From Micrasema longulum (Eukaryota > Arthropoda > Insecta > Trichoptera > Brachycentridae): a stretch of DNA of 64,000 bases. Made by a program: the position numbers and the translations under genes. The notes beneath the pieces were generated by a model that was given only the letters and a program-made list of their open reading frames with translations, was not told the origin of the DNA and searched no databases. The stretch lies in the NCBI GenBank assembly GCA_022494885.1, contig JAGVSM010002776.1, positions 1-64,000 of the forward strand. The letters are read 5' to 3'. The first letter of the stretch is position 1; each line of letters begins with the position of its first letter. Below are positions 21,926 to 33,769 of the stretch, piece by piece.

Positions 21926-23950
21926 TACAGTATCTGTTCCTAAAGTATTTTAAAACATCTTGTGAATCACCAAGCAATAATTGTAATGATCTAAAGAGGC
22001 GCGCTCTGTATTGACCAATATGATTGATTTCACTGAATACGTCGCATCCAATATAAATAACAGAACGCAAGTTGACATCGTATAGACAGATTATTCTAAA
22101 GCGTTTGATAAGGTGGATCACCGAATTTTCATGCGTAAATTAGGTTACATTACAGATGGTTAATCTCTTACTTAGATAATAGACTTCAGTCAATTATGGT
22201 TGAAGGATGTACATCTGGTTTCATCTCGTTTCCGTATGGTGTACCACAGGGATCACACCTTGGGCCACTTTTATTTAATGCCTATACTAAAAATATTCAA
22301 TTATGTTTCTAAAATACTTTTTACCTTTGTTATGCTGACGATAAAAAAATGTCCCCATAAGTTAGGTGTATTAATGTTTCTAAATGCTACAAAATATCTT
22401 TCACTAAAAAAAAAATATTACAAATAATTAAGGAAACAAACTTAATACTTTACAATAGTTATATAGAAAGAATAACTAAGAAATCATTCAAAATGACCGG
22501 ATTTATTATGCAGCGGTGTACATCTTTTAATATTTGAATACATTTATAATGCCATACACAACATACGTACGCCCCCATCTCTAAAATTGCACTGCTATTT
22601 AGTCTCCTGTTTTTTACTTGAATAAAAATATAATTGAGTGTTTTAAAAAAAACTGAAACGTGTAAAATACAATTTCATTGCTTTTTCCAAATTATAAAGC
22701 TTCTTTCAAATTTCATGACTTTGATTCACTAACACACAGAAGAAATATCTACAACCAGATCCAGTTTTACAAAATTGTAAATAATAAGTTGGATTCCCCA
22801 AAACTAATTAATCTACTTGCTTACGGTGTCCCCTCTAGAATGTCTGATTTTTTCTATATTCGTAACATTAAAATTATTTTGCGAAAATATTCTATCCCTC
22901 ACATATATAAAACATTTCATAAGAATTTAAATAGTCTCGATATATTTAACACACCATATAACAGGTACAGAAGAGAACTTACAAGCTTTATTCAGAATAA
23001 CAGAGAATTGACGTTTTGTCTTTTTTTTACTCTTTTTTTATCGCAGTCAAATCAAAGCAATTTTACACCCATACTTTCCTCCATTCATCTTCCACCACTC
23101 CTCATCACTTTCCTTTCGTTTCCTTCTCACTATATCCCTGTTTTGTCCCTATTTCTTTTATTTTAATTCATATGGACAAAATTGTTTCAGTAATTTATCA
23201 TTTTATTTTTTATGAAGTTTAAACCGTCGCTTTATTTGATTACAATTGAGTAAATATCTGTTGCCTACTGCTACATATTATTGGATGGCGGGCCCTACTA
23301 TTTACATAGATAGGGACGAGGTTGTCCATTTTTTTAGTTCGAGATTAGCAAAAATTTACAAATCTGCTTTCCTTCCTTCCTTTTACTTTTTACTTTTATT
23401 TGCTTTTTATATATATTGATAACTTTTATGTTTTTTCATTGTGTATTTTTGTTTAATTTAATTTAGTACGTACTATTATTTGGCATATGATTTATTGCTT
23501 CTATTTCTTATATTTCTTACTATAGTATTGAGTGAGTTTCTGGAATACATATCTCAATTATCATTTCAATTAAGCTTTAATATATATATTCTTTTTCTGT
23601 TGATTTAAATGATACTCTTATTTTGTTTTTTTTAATACTACTATATTTTACTATTATTTTGTTGATTTTAATGATACCACTATTTTGTATATTTGATTAT
23701 GTGTGATTCTTAATTTTTATAATTTATATTTTAAAAATTATTTCTGATTATCTTTTTTGCATTGTATTCTTTGGAATTTGATTATTTATTACATTTACGT
23801 TTTTTATGTCATTATAATTTGATCTATTTAATTTTACCATGTATTTTTATTGTTATTTATTGTGGCTTGACACGGGCATAGCCTAAAAAGCTTTAATAAG
23901 TTCATAAATATTTAATTTTGTAATTTTGAAAAATATATATATATTTATCA
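21920..23950 (+). mobile_element. LINE with decayed reverse transcriptase, ~2 kb
   Basis: With frameshifts: RSVLTNMIDFTEYVASNINN, RTQVDIV, TDYSKAFDKVDHRIFMRKL (22075-22140), then FPYGVPQGSHLGPLLFN (22225-22285), then CYADDKKM (22330). These are RT motifs SKAFDxVDH, GVPQGSxLGPLLF and the catalytic YADD with both aspartates present. The C-terminus is at 22678-23000 (YNQIQFYKIVNNKLDSP, YGVPSRMSDFF). The 3' end GGCATAGCCTAAAAAGC then (ATAT)n matches 33620-33665. It begins inside an R1 copy. Confidence 0.8.
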
Positions 23951-24594
23951 GGTGCGTGCGGTGGAAATTATCAGTAGGGATGCTGACAAAAAATAATCAT
24001 GGTCTTTTTTTGGCATGATAGTAGATATAGGATAAAGGTATATATTAAAATCAATATAGCACAGAATCTCTTTTGTTAATGATATTACGAAAATGATGCT
24101 GTAAAAGTTTTCCATTAAAATAATAATAATAAACAGTTTATCTTCTATTAATTAACGGAGCACAGGAGCCGGTGCGTTTAGCGGTGAAGCTATAAACTTT
24201 AGGACGGTACCTAAAACTCGAGATGTTTTCAAATATTAACCAAATTTAAATAATACGCTATTTAAATATTTATGTTATATGTTATTAGAGTAGTTTTTTC
24301 TTTGCATTATACGAGTTGGATGTTCTTATATCTACAAGTCTCGTAGAACAATATAACAACGTTATGAATCTTATATTGTGAAAATATTGTTTGGATGCGT
24401 CAATCACATGCGCTTAAACATTTTTTGCCACCATTTTAGGTATATTTGTATATATTTTTTCATAATTATAATTTTTAAACATAAAAAAATATTATTTTCA
24501 AATATTCAGGGCATGCACCGCATCCACAGTATGTATGTGTGGAACGCGCCTAATATTATTAATAGTCTCTATGTTGTATAAACATTTAACCTGC

Positions 24595-25315
24595 ACATCA
24601 AAATTTAAAAAAAATACAATTCAATGGACATTTCTTAGACATCTTAACCGGAGATGCAGGTATACCGATCTCAATTACATGTCTTCCTGCAAAAAACACC
24701 ACTTGCTTACTTTAGAAGATCGCCGTCTACTGTTGGACATGGGGGTGCTTCATGGACATACTTAGTGGACGCCTTGATAGTCCGGCTCTTTTGTCGGAGT
24801 TATCATTAAATGTCCCCGGCTACCGCACCCGTCACACGTCGAGCTCTCTATTTCATCTGCCAGCAGTTCGTACGAACTATGCTCAGAACTCTCCACTTAT
24901 ACGTTTGGTTAGTGAATATAATTTGAACATTCCCCTTATTGATCCATTTGATTGTAAAAAAATAACATTTTAAATGCGCGTCTTAAAACATACTTTTTTG
25001 TCTTATACTTAGTTTCAATAATAAAGTCTTATTTTATCTTATTTTATTTTATTTTATCTCTAATTCTTAATATTTTAAATATATTTATATTTTCGACACT
25101 TGACACTTGTGCAATATTTACACACATGTCCACCCTCATTCCAATATAACACCCACCCTTTCATTCACTTACACTCACACAAACACACTAGTATGTATTG
25201 TACGTGTATTTAATGTATTTCTGTGGATATCTGTCATTGGTTTTATTCTCTGTATATTTTATTTGTTGTATTTTTGTTACATGTATTACTGTTGATATCC
25301 CTAATAAATAAAATA
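24595..25315 (+). mobile_element. LINE C-terminus
   Basis: WTFLRHLNRRCRYTDLNYMS then LLTLEDRRLLLDMGVLHG, frameshift at ~24755, then LSGRLDSPALLSELSLNVPG, TSSSLFHLPAVRTNYAQNSP. This is the RR..D...L.LLNG.ID...LL...NVP...RTNYxxNSP pattern of jockey/CR1-group C-termini. The tail is CCCTAATAAATAAAATAAAA at 25300. Confidence 0.75.
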
Positions 25316-25794
25316 AAATCTGTTTATATTTTAACTAAATAAATAAAAATCAAAATACAAAAAATAACAGACCCACACACTCAAAATATATTAAAAAAAT
25401 TATATGTAATGTACTTGAGTATCTTAAAATGTAATATTAACTAAGTGTCTAGTTTTTTTTATTTTATATCGTTTTTTTATAATATTTGACCTTTTTATCT
25501 TCTGTAGCGTTTGTGAAATTGCGAGATGTTTACTTGTCTGATTCTGAGAAAGTAAAAATAATATTTCAATGCCACCCCTACTCCCTTACCCACCTGCTAA
25601 GCCTTGTTGCCCAGGCATCCGTGAAGCAGATTCCCCTAGAACATTTAACTTCTTTTAATATTTTCTTCAAATACACGTACCTTTGACACATGTTCTCAAA
25701 AACATGTAAAAATAAATATTAACGTAAATTTTAATTTATCGTATTACTATACATTGTTCAATAAGTTGGTTTACGTTTAGCTTACGTAAATATC

Positions 25795-25968
25795 TTTATT
25801 GGTGCGGGCGAGATTCTTCCGAATTATTTCACATAAGCAGTGTAGTGAATGTAATTTAGTTTGTAAAGTGATAATTTAAACCAGCCAATGACAGGTCATA
25901 AGTTATGCAAATGCCCATACTTCCACATTCCCTTCTCAATAAAATTTCTCTACCTATGTTGAAATGTC
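25795..25968. repeat. R1 fragments, head to head
   Basis: 25795-25835 is the minus-oriented 5' part (GGTGCGGGCGAGATTC ... TTATTTCACA). It adjoins 25840-25968, a plus-oriented middle part (GTTTGTAAAGTGATAATTTA, ACCAGCCAATGACAGGTCAT). The segment between them in the reference is missing. Confidence 0.65.
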
Positions 25969-26049
25969 TATCAATCTCAATAAATTCCAATTGCTGTCAG
26001 CGAAGATTTTGATATTCTAAAAACATTGATTTTCAGAGTAGATCATTCA

Positions 26050-26248
26050 GTACGAAATTCATAATATCATACGATAAAGTAAACGAAACAAACTGTTCTT
26101 CAATGTCTCTAAATGTTTTGTCATCTCGTACACAGGAGCGTCTAAAACAATTTATTTCCATTATATCATGGATGGAGTAAAGCTTGAACGAGCGTCGACG
26201 TCCAGAGATCTCGGGGTGCTGTTTGACGCTAAGTTATTATTTAATCTA
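26050..26248 (+). mobile_element. LINE RT fragment, 5' part of a split element
   Basis: HYIMDGVKLERASTSRDLGV then LFDAKLLFN matches the RDLGVxFDxxLxF block just after the RT palm. The frame is lost at the AT-rich border at 26250, where a minus-oriented LINE tail begins. Confidence 0.65.
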
Positions 26249-26251
26249 AAT

Positions 26252-26700
26252 ATATTATCATTATTTATTTATTTATTTATTTATTTATTATATATATACG
26301 GCCTAAGCCAATTACAACAGTTACACGAAGAAACATAAATGCAAGAAACTGAACAAAAAAAAACATAAAACTATTTAGCAAAGACAAACAAGGGCAAAAC
26401 AATAATAGTATACAATATATTACAAAAAACGGAAGATCAAAAACTTGGAGCTAAACCATGCCAATCCAACTTCATCCCACACTGTTTAGTCGCGAAGAGA
26501 TCTACGAAAAGCCGGAAGATCTATCCCAAAAAATTCCAAGTCGTGTGATGAATTGACTAATCTACACATTCTGGACATTGAGGCATAAAAACCAAAGTTG
26601 CTCCTAGAAGATTTTGTAAATAGCAGATTTTGACTTCTGGTGACACGGTTGGGAACATGAAATAAATTGATTGCAACAGAGATTATGCATTATGTAATAA
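26252..26700 (-). mobile_element. LINE C-terminus and 3' tail, inserted between plus-strand LINE parts
   Basis: Minus strand: NLFHVPNRVTRSQNLLFTKS, then RSNFGFYASMSRMCRLVNSS, then FFGIDLPAFRRSLRD. The 3' UTR holds GGCCTAAGCC and ends in (TAAA)n at 26266-26286. The NFGFxxxxxRxCRLxN block is the same kind as in 18040-18706. Confidence 0.75.
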
Positions 26701-26704
26701 CTCC

Positions 26705-27330
26705 CTTAAGATGCTTAGATTAGTTCTTAGAAATGCAAAGATTTTATCAAATACTCAGGTTCGTATTCCTTTATGAAAGAGAGGGTACAGAAAAAAAATC
26801 TGCGTTATCTGTATCTTAGGGAGTATGGATTTTACCCGTGGCTTTTCCCGACTGACTTCTTACTAGGAATGCTGGGCTACCAATCATTGTTGGGGAAAAG
26901 GAATATTCATTTTGGTGTTCACTTTTTTCAACTCATTGGTGGTCGCATACATAATTCTGATATTTTGAATGAATTCGGTCTATTTGTTCCTGATAACTAT
27001 CTTTGACAAAGGCAACACAGATTGTTTTACCTACCACGATGCAGAACCAACCTGTCAATGGTTATGTCGGTAGGTAGAGAAATCGTGTTATTCAATCGTA
27101 TCGCCTCGGATGCCTATATATGTTATGACAGTGGGATTACTCTTAGGAGGGCAATTTCCAAATTGTAATATGTATAATTAATTTTACATGACAATTTACA
27201 TTTTTTTTCTCTTTTCTATTTAATAAATCTGATATGTATATTTTGTAATGTGTTAAAAATTAATTGGATGCTCTTTAATGTTCTCAATGTAACTAAAAAT
27301 AAATAAACGAAATAAATAAATAACCCCAAA
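26705..27330 (+). mobile_element. LINE C-terminus, 3' part of the split element
   Basis: LRLVLRNAKILSNTQVR at 26708, then the open frame ERVQKKNLRYLYLREYGFYP, FLLGMLGYQSLLGKRNIHFG, ILNEFGLFVPDNYL (26773-27006), then YLPRCRTNLSMVMSVGREIV. Tail CTAAAAATAAATAAACGAAA. Direction and domain order continue 26050-26248. Confidence 0.75.
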
Positions 27331-27334
27331 TACT

Positions 27335-28085
27335 CGTAGTATACTGTTTTTTTCCTAGTAAATGACATGACTAGACATTTATCAGTAGTCAATCATAACT
27401 GTTTTTCTTTACAATAGCGACATATTATATATACCTAAGTTAGCTTGAAGAACTTCGCAATTAACTATTGAAGACACCATTTTTAAAACTATTTGTTATC
27501 AGCGTACATCGAAGATGTAAAGTTTTGAATGAATAAACTGATATCATTCATAAACTAGGACAACATTCTTTCAGAGATGTTATAATAATTTTTGGGCCCT
27601 AAACGGCATAGCAGTATCAATCCGGAAAAGAAAAGCTTTAGTATAAAAAAACTTCTAAAAAAACTGGTGGCTTTATAATGTTGGTAGGCAGCATTGTCGT
27701 CAGACTTTATTTGTCATTTGAATATCAGAATGAATTTCTAGAAAAAAATGTACCTGATTTTTTAATTAAGTTGAATTACCTACACGAAATTTAAATGAAT
27801 TGTTAAAATTATATTAATTTTATAAAATGCCAGCTACGACAAGAAGGAATTTGATTTCCTCATAATACGGTAGAACTCCGTTTATCCGAACTCCAGAGGT
27901 CTGGATTGCCAAATTTCCAAATCGTTATCGGGAAATATAAAAAATGAGATAATTTTCATTTTTATTCAATTGTGCAATTAACTTTGCTGGACATGTTGAG
28001 TAAGTTTTTAATCTAATTTAAATTCCCTTTTTGCTTTACGACTCGTCCGAAAGTTTCTAACGATTAGATTTAATGTTAACAATAG
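27335..28085. other. No gene seen
   Basis: AT-rich; no repeat family recognised. 23955-24590, 25320-25790 and 19680-20295 are similar, the last with a (TG)n-like run at 19975-20060. Confidence 0.4.
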
Positions 28086-28089
28086 ATTA

Positions 28090-28360
28090 ATTTTTCGGCC
28101 TCGTGGTGTAATAGTCAGCTCTTTTGCCTACCATACAAGAGGTCTCGGGTTCGATTTCCGACATGATTGAAATATTTATTTAAACGTTTATTTTTCTACT
28201 AGAATATTTCATAGTCCCTGGGCTGGTACCTGAATCGTAAGACTGATCATCTTACCTTGATTCATGTACAAAAAATGATCAAGATACGCTGCGGCTGGTG
28301 TACCAATGCAGTGTCCCATGCACTATTATGTGCGGAAAGAGAATGATAACGATATTTAAT
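28090..28360 (+). mobile_element. SINE family S1, full length
   Basis: GCCTCGTGGTGTAATAGTCA and GGTCTCGGGTTCGATTTCC form a tRNA-Gly-like head. The body GTCCCTGGGCTGGTACCTGA, AAGACTGATCATCTTACCTT and ATGATCAAGATACGCTGCG leads to an AGAATGATAACGAT tail. Confidence 0.85.
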
Positions 28361-28689
28361 GAACTTATAACTGCAATATGTTCACTTTTTTCTGCGTGTA
28401 AAAAACTTAAATTATTTATATGTCTTTGGGAAAATACGATGTGCAGATAAGAGAGGTCATATACTAACTTTAAGGTTTTTTTTTATGTCTTTGTAGTCAA
28501 TTTATGTCATTTTGATTTTCTGTTCCCAATAATAGTTGCGTACAACATATTTTAATTTTTACGTAGGCTTCATATATTCGATTTTTCTCTATTTTTGGGA
28601 CAACGTTTTTGATTTAGAAAAAAAGGATCTATAATGTCTGCACTTTAGTAATTAAAATAATATATTATTAATATTTAAAGCATTGACTT

Positions 28690-29520
28690 TGTGGTCAAAA
28701 ATTTATCTAAATGTTATTAAAAATAGACATAGAAAGAGAAGACATAGAAAAGTTGGTAAGTGGTTATATGCAAATATTAAATAACATTGAGTAAATAATT
28801 TATATAAATTTCCATGTCAATTGTCTGTCTATTGTTAGTCCTAAGTATTTAACAATTTCAATTAATCATCCACCATCCACCATATATGTACGTATCTAAA
28901 TAATGATATTTTTTCTAGATTCAAAACGAGTGATATGTTTTCATTAAGTTTAAGTAAGTTTGTGTTTGTTCATTTAGTCAATATAGTAAGGTCTTTGTTT
29001 ATGTCATTGTTTGTTAGTACGTCAGTTTGATTTTTTTATAATAGTCCAGTGTCATCGGCATACATAACAATGTTTCCTTTAAAATTGTACGGTGATAAGT
29101 CATTCATATATACAATATATAATAGTGGACCCAAAAAGGTCCTTATGGTACTGCAAAATTAACTGTCTGTTTTTGACATTCCTGTTTTTTTGTTTCATTT
29201 TTTATGCAAAGGCGTAATGTTAGCTTATTTCAGCATTTCGGGAAATGTGCTCTCTTTCATTGATAATTAAAAAGGTAAGAATGATGGCATGCAAGCCGTT
29301 TAATATATTTAGGAATACAAAATGGATATATGCTATCAACGCTAGCACCTTTGCTGACTTTAAATTTTTGAGATATTTTGTTACCAATAACTCACTTATT
29401 TCTATAGAATTAAGATCAGTTAAACTGTTTTCATCGGCAGCAATACTATTCTAACTAGATGCAGCAGTTTCTAGAAATTTGGTTTAGAAATATTCCGCAA
29501 AAGCTATACAAACATTCTGA
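28690..29520 (-). mobile_element. LINE reverse transcriptase, heavily decayed
   Basis: Minus strand from high to low coordinates: SIAADENSLTDLNSIEISEL then VTKYLKNLKSAKVLALIAYI and FVFLNILNGLHAIILTFLI (29460-29250), then after frameshift GPLLYIVYMNDLSPYNFKGN and IVMYADDTGLL (29130-29030), then LKLNENISLVLNLEKISLF. The YADD active site retains both aspartates. There are at least three stops and two frameshifts. It lies just below exon 5 in the next intron. Confidence 0.75.
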
Positions 29521-29681
29521 CAGCCAATTACACATAAACCATTTTTATTATGAGTTATACGTTGACTGATTTCAAGGTTACACCTCATTGTCAGGACTTA
29601 TACTAGCTAAACTTAACAATAAACCTATTTTCTAATCTAATGAAGGTTTGGATTGGGTGATCATTAGTTGTATTATCTTAC

Positions 29682-29901
29682 CTGATTGACAATGGATTCG
29701 CCTTCATCGGGCCATTCCTCGCGATAGCCCATCGGGGAGAAAAGCATGGGGCTGCGACGGCCGAAGGACGCCCCCGGGTTGGGGGATGGCGCTCCCAGGG
29801 AGGGCGAAGGCGCCCACGGGTTCTCGGGAGGGAACACGGTGTGCGGCAGAGACGCCACGGGGGCGAGGTACCCGCCAGGGCTGAATTGAGCCGGTGATCC
29901 T
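29682..29901 (-). CDS. Zasp66: Exon 5: Pro/Gly/Ser-rich linker ending ...ESIVNQ
   Basis: The acceptor TTTTTTAG precedes this 220-nt exon, which encodes residues 157-230: RGSPAQFSPGGYLAP, then VFPPENPWAPSPSLG, then RRSPMLFSPMGYREEW and DEGESIVNQ. It ends in phase 0 at CAG|GTAAGA, a near-consensus donor. GC content is far above the flanking intron, making it the most obvious coding island in the window. Other frames are also open here (80-83 codons) but do not join neighbouring exons in phase. Repeated SP dipeptides (FSPGG, PSPSL, RRSPM, FSPMG) are possible proline-directed phosphorylation sites, by inference. In Zasp66 relatives the text after this point begins the conserved PYRTTPLVLPG segment; I did not find that exon in 1-29681. 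Confidence 0.75.
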
Positions 29902-30059
29902 CTAAAAAAGTCCATAAAATAAAAATCAATTTACCATAAGTAGTTTTTGTTTAGAGGGATAATCCACCAGCTTAATAACTATCGAAATCTCATCAAATTA
30001 AAATGAATAAAGAAATCTTCACATAAAGGTTAGTGGCTCATATTTTATCTCATATACTT

Positions 30060-30132
30060 AAAATACTCGAGGTAAGGATAGAGAATTCAAAATTATATTA
30101 AAGTCAATTGAATAAAGTTATTTTTATAAGTA
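30060..30132 (+). repeat. Fragment of the FB2 hairpin element
   Basis: GAGGTAAGGATAGAGAATTC then AATAAAGTTATTTTTATAAG matches 44030-44100 (GAGGTAAGGATAGATAATTC ... AATAAAGTTATTTTTATCTT). Confidence 0.6.
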
Positions 30133-30295
30133 GGTAAAATAATATCAATGATGGAACTAGATCACAAAATGGCGAAATGACCCAATATTTTTTTCTACCG
30201 TTTACTAAAAAAAAATAATATATATATTGCGTAGCAAAAAATACCAATAGATATTATTCATCGTCAAGTTTATGTATAAATACTTCCTTTCAAGG

Positions 30296-31035
30296 TAATG
30301 GCACTGTATGACATCACTAACACTATTTCAAACATCATAAACTTTTCTGCTCACACAAATTTAAAACTTACATTTAATCATGAAATTCACAACTATAATA
30401 CACGACATGCAAAAAATCTTCACATTTCTAAATTTTGTTCCACGAAGTTCGGCAAAAGGTCTCTGGAATACAGTGGTCGTATACAATTTAATAAACTGCC
30501 TGATGACCTTAAAAATGAAATGTCGAGTGGTAAATCTCAAAGACCAGAAATGAAGACCTATTTCTTGAATCTTTTTGAAAGTGATAGTTTTAGCTCAGTT
30601 TCTGTGAATAGTCTATATATTGTGTTTTAGGTTTAAATGTTTTTCTTTTCTTTTTTTAATATTAAGTTCACAGAATGTTTAAATGTTTTTATTTTCTTTT
30701 TTAATATTAATTACACAGAATGTTTAAATGTTTTTCTTTTCTTTTTTAATATTAAGTTCACCGATTGTTTGAATGTTTTTATTTTCTTCTTTAATATTAA
30801 GTTCACAGATTGTTTAAATGTTTTCTTTCCTTTTTTTATATTAAGTTCATAGATTGTTAAAATTTGTTTAAATTTTTATTGTTTAAATGTATACTATGTA
30901 TTGTTACAAGAAATGTACTATTTTTTTTATGTACCGTCCCAAATGAGTTTTCTCGTACAACTCCTGGGAATATAATATCATGATATTCATGTCTTATATG
31001 TTTTATTAATAAATAAAAAAAAAATAAAAAAAAAA
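30296..31035 (+). mobile_element. LINE C-terminus with minisatellite-bearing 3' UTR
   Basis: The 110-codon frame 30298-30630 has HNYNTRHAKNLHISKFCSTK, FGKRSLEYSGRIQFNKLPDD, the NTRHA...FxxRSLxYxGxxxWNxLP signature of CR1/L2-like LINEs. The stop TAG at 30628 is followed at once by five ~45-bp repeats (see 30631-30855) and then by ATGAGTTTTCTCGTACAACT, AATATCATGATATT and a (TAAA)/A-rich tail. Confidence 0.75.
30631..30855 (+). repeat. Minisatellite, ~45-bp unit x5, in a LINE 3' UTR
   Basis: Units start at 30631, 30677, 30722, 30768 and 30811, each reading GTTTAAATGTTTTT(C/A)TTTTC, TTTTTAATATTAAGTTCACA with small changes. Because the period is 15 codons, a frame NIKFTDCLNVFIFFF repeats without stops; I regard it as a by-product, not a protein. 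Confidence 0.8.
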
Positions 31036-31347
31036 AAAAAAAAATTACATATTATATAAACAAATACATATTTTATTATTATTTCCTTTGTAGTCTAAAT
31101 AGAGTAAATACAATAATTAGTTTATTGTGTATGCAGACAATTGGTAGAATTCCATATTTAATTTGGTAATGTATATATAATAATGGAAGGTTTTTCCCCA
31201 ATATAAACAAAATATTCCTCTAATATACTCAGTATACCCTAATTTAATTTTAATTACTCTACTTATTTTGGCTTGTATAGAAATCCACAAACATAAAATA
31301 GCAATTATTTTTAGTATATAAGGAAACTTTGTAAATATTTAAGTTAG

Positions 31348-31390
31348 TTTGTTTGAAAATGTCCTAACAAGACGAAACGCGTCACAATAT
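31348..31390 (+). ncRNA. Hammerhead-ribozyme-like motif, copy C (degenerate)
   Basis: TTGT helix I (31349-31352) pairs with ACAA at 31384-31387. TTGAAAA stands for the CTGAAGA core, then T, GTC/GAC helix II, GAAAC (31374-31378), GC, and GTC (31381-31383). The layout is the same as copies A and B with core substitutions. Confidence 0.35.
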
Positions 31391-31394
31391 ATCC

Positions 31395-33615
31395 TGTGTA
31401 TATTTTATAAAAAATAAAGTAGAATTATAATCCAATAAACTTTTTTCATTTTGGATACATTACCAAACAATAATTAGTACCTACCAGATTCGAAATGAGT
31501 TTGTTGTAACTCCTGGGAGTAATGCTTTAACAATATTTTTTTGAAGAAAAAATCGTAATCTTAATATAAAATAACACTGCCTGTATTTATCGCGTACGCG
31601 TATTAAAATCACGAAATTCATTAAATAAGAATATGAACTTATAAATTTAAAAATTAAACCATTTTTTTTGTTAAATAACAATGCAATTTTTAGATTGACT
31701 GAAAGTGTTAACCATTTTATGACAAACATTCTTTATATTTTTTACTACTTTTTAGTATAAATTGATTCACGTAATTTTATGTATCTACTTGCCTATATAC
31801 GACTAATTCATTTTTTTATTAAATGAGACTTAATTTATAATTTAAATTTTATTAAAATGGATAAATCGTTCCAAATAACAATTGTTATTTTTGAAATGAT
31901 TGCTTCAATGGCTTCAGATGGTATTTTTTGATATACCCACATTCTATTGAATTCATAATTAAAAATTTTATTCGGATGAAAGAAAAATATTTTTGTATTG
32001 TTATTCTAAAATATCACATTTATTTGAGAGATCGTGTTCCAATAACATAAATGCGTGTAAATAAAATGGAGGAAATAAAACGGAAATGAATATCTGGGAA
32101 AAACGGTTTCGTTTTTTTTGTTTGTATTTATTTAAAAATCTGAATCACTTCTACTAGCCAGAATTTATTTTCAAAATGTAATCGAAAAAATATTTTTTTC
32201 GATTAAATATGATTATGTTTTTATTTATTGTTAAGTATAATTTCATATCTTATAAATCATGCAAAATAATGATTAGATAAAACATATATCCATATGCTTA
32301 AATATTTTTTTTTTAAATTAAAATAAAATCTTAATTTATAAAACACTTAAAATTATTTGTTTTTAGCAAAAATGTATTCTTAAAAAACTAATAAACATGT
32401 TTTATAAAAATTCTAAGCTCGATTCCGTCTAAAAATCATTGTGTAAACATGTTACTATGCGATATCACAGATTTATTGAGTAGGGGTTCAAAAATATAAA
32501 AACCATGTTTTTTAATTTAAAAAAATTCATCATCATTCTCTTACCGCACCTAATGGTGCATAGAGCACTACATTGGTAAACCAATAGCAGCGTATCTTGA
32601 TTTTTTTGTTACTTGAAGGTAAGATGATCAGTCTTACGCTTCAGGTACCAGTCCAGTGACTATGAAATATTCTAGTGTGAATTAATTGGCTAAGTTATAT
32701 GGTCTATTAACAAATAATAAGTACAAAAACTGAATTTCCTCATTAGACCATTTGTTCCAAAATCATAATTTTATTTATAAATATGCATTTATTCAACCAT
32801 TTTATGGCATCACAACAAACAATTTGACGTGTTTGATAACGAATACTGATAAAAAAAAAAAACCACTATCTGATAACATAATATATATTTCTACATCACA
32901 ATAATTATGTTTAATAATTAATACGTCTTTACTTACAAAACTTATTTTATAATGTGATTTAGGACAGTATTTCTATTTATTCAAAAATGGCCATGTCCAC
33001 TTTTGTTGAAAATTGAGTAAATGTGACTTTCAGTTTTTGAAATTTCTATATTGAAGCAGAACAGTAAGAGACTTGACCAAATTTGAAATTTTGCTATTTA
33101 AAAACCTTTAATTTTTGTGCAAACGGAAGTGATATTGATACAATTAAAGCAAAAGCGATGCTCTTAAATAAATGTATTAAAATAATCTGAAAAACTCATT
33201 TTTAACTTGGCCATTTTTGAAGATTACCTCCTGATTTATGCTGTCTTACTAACAATATTTATATGTAAATGTGTTCATTTTTGCAAATACGTTAATACTT
33301 TTCACTATTAGCTTAAACACGCTTATATATGAACTGATAGATAGAATTTTCTGCTATTTATTAATTTAAAACGCACTTTGTTGCTCTAGTTTTTGTATGT
33401 TCAATAGACTATTTTTTTGTTTTTAAAGTCAAATAGGTAAAATCATTAGGTGAAGATTAGCTCTCAATAAATGCTGAAAATACTATTTAATAACTGAAAG
33501 AAGAATAATTCTTTAGATACACAGACGCGTAATAAGATAATGTACATATTGGCATTCATAACTCAATTTTGCTAAAAATTATCAATTGAACATATAAGAC
33601 GTAAAAGACACTTTT
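31395..33615. other. Intron 4 / flank, AT-rich, only SINE S1 recognised
   Basis: Contains ATGAGTTTGTTGTAACTCCT (31496), which resembles 30940 (ATGAGTTTTCTCGTACAACT) and 45252 (CAGGAGTTACAACATCTCAA), a short LINE-end motif. Otherwise nothing assigned outside 32525-32692. Confidence 0.4.
32525..32692 (-). mobile_element. SINE family S1, 3' part
   Basis: CATCATCATTCTCTTACCGC is the reversed tail; then GCGTATCTTGATTTTTTTG, AAGATGATCAGTCTTACGCT and CCAGTCCAGTGACTATGAAA. The tRNA-like head is missing (5' truncated). Confidence 0.8.
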
Positions 33616-33617
33616 AC

Positions 33618-33668
33618 TAACTTATTACGGCTTTTTAGGCTGTGCTCGCGCTAAGCCATTACGATTGC
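33618..33668 (-). mobile_element. 3' end of the 21920-23950 LINE family
   Basis: CTTATTACGGCTTTTTAGGC then CGCGCTAAGCCATT is the reverse complement of the segment at 23868-23905 with a few changes. AGCC/GGCT stems are preserved. Confidence 0.6.
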
Positions 33669-33769
33669 AGTAACTTAAAATAAGTAATAATTATGTATGA
33701 TACAATAGTAATATTAAGATTAACAATCCATTAGGTGAAATAACGTAAAATAGTTTTAAAAATTAACAA

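Noticed and set aside
29673..29929. Two overlapping 80- and 83-codon minus-strand proteins
   Set aside because: One is exon 5 extended beyond its splice sites. The Arg-rich one is the alternative frame of the same GC-rich exon.
30637..30852. A 71-codon Phe-rich repeat protein
   Set aside because: It is the translation of a 45-bp minisatellite in a LINE 3' UTR. No start context, no known family.
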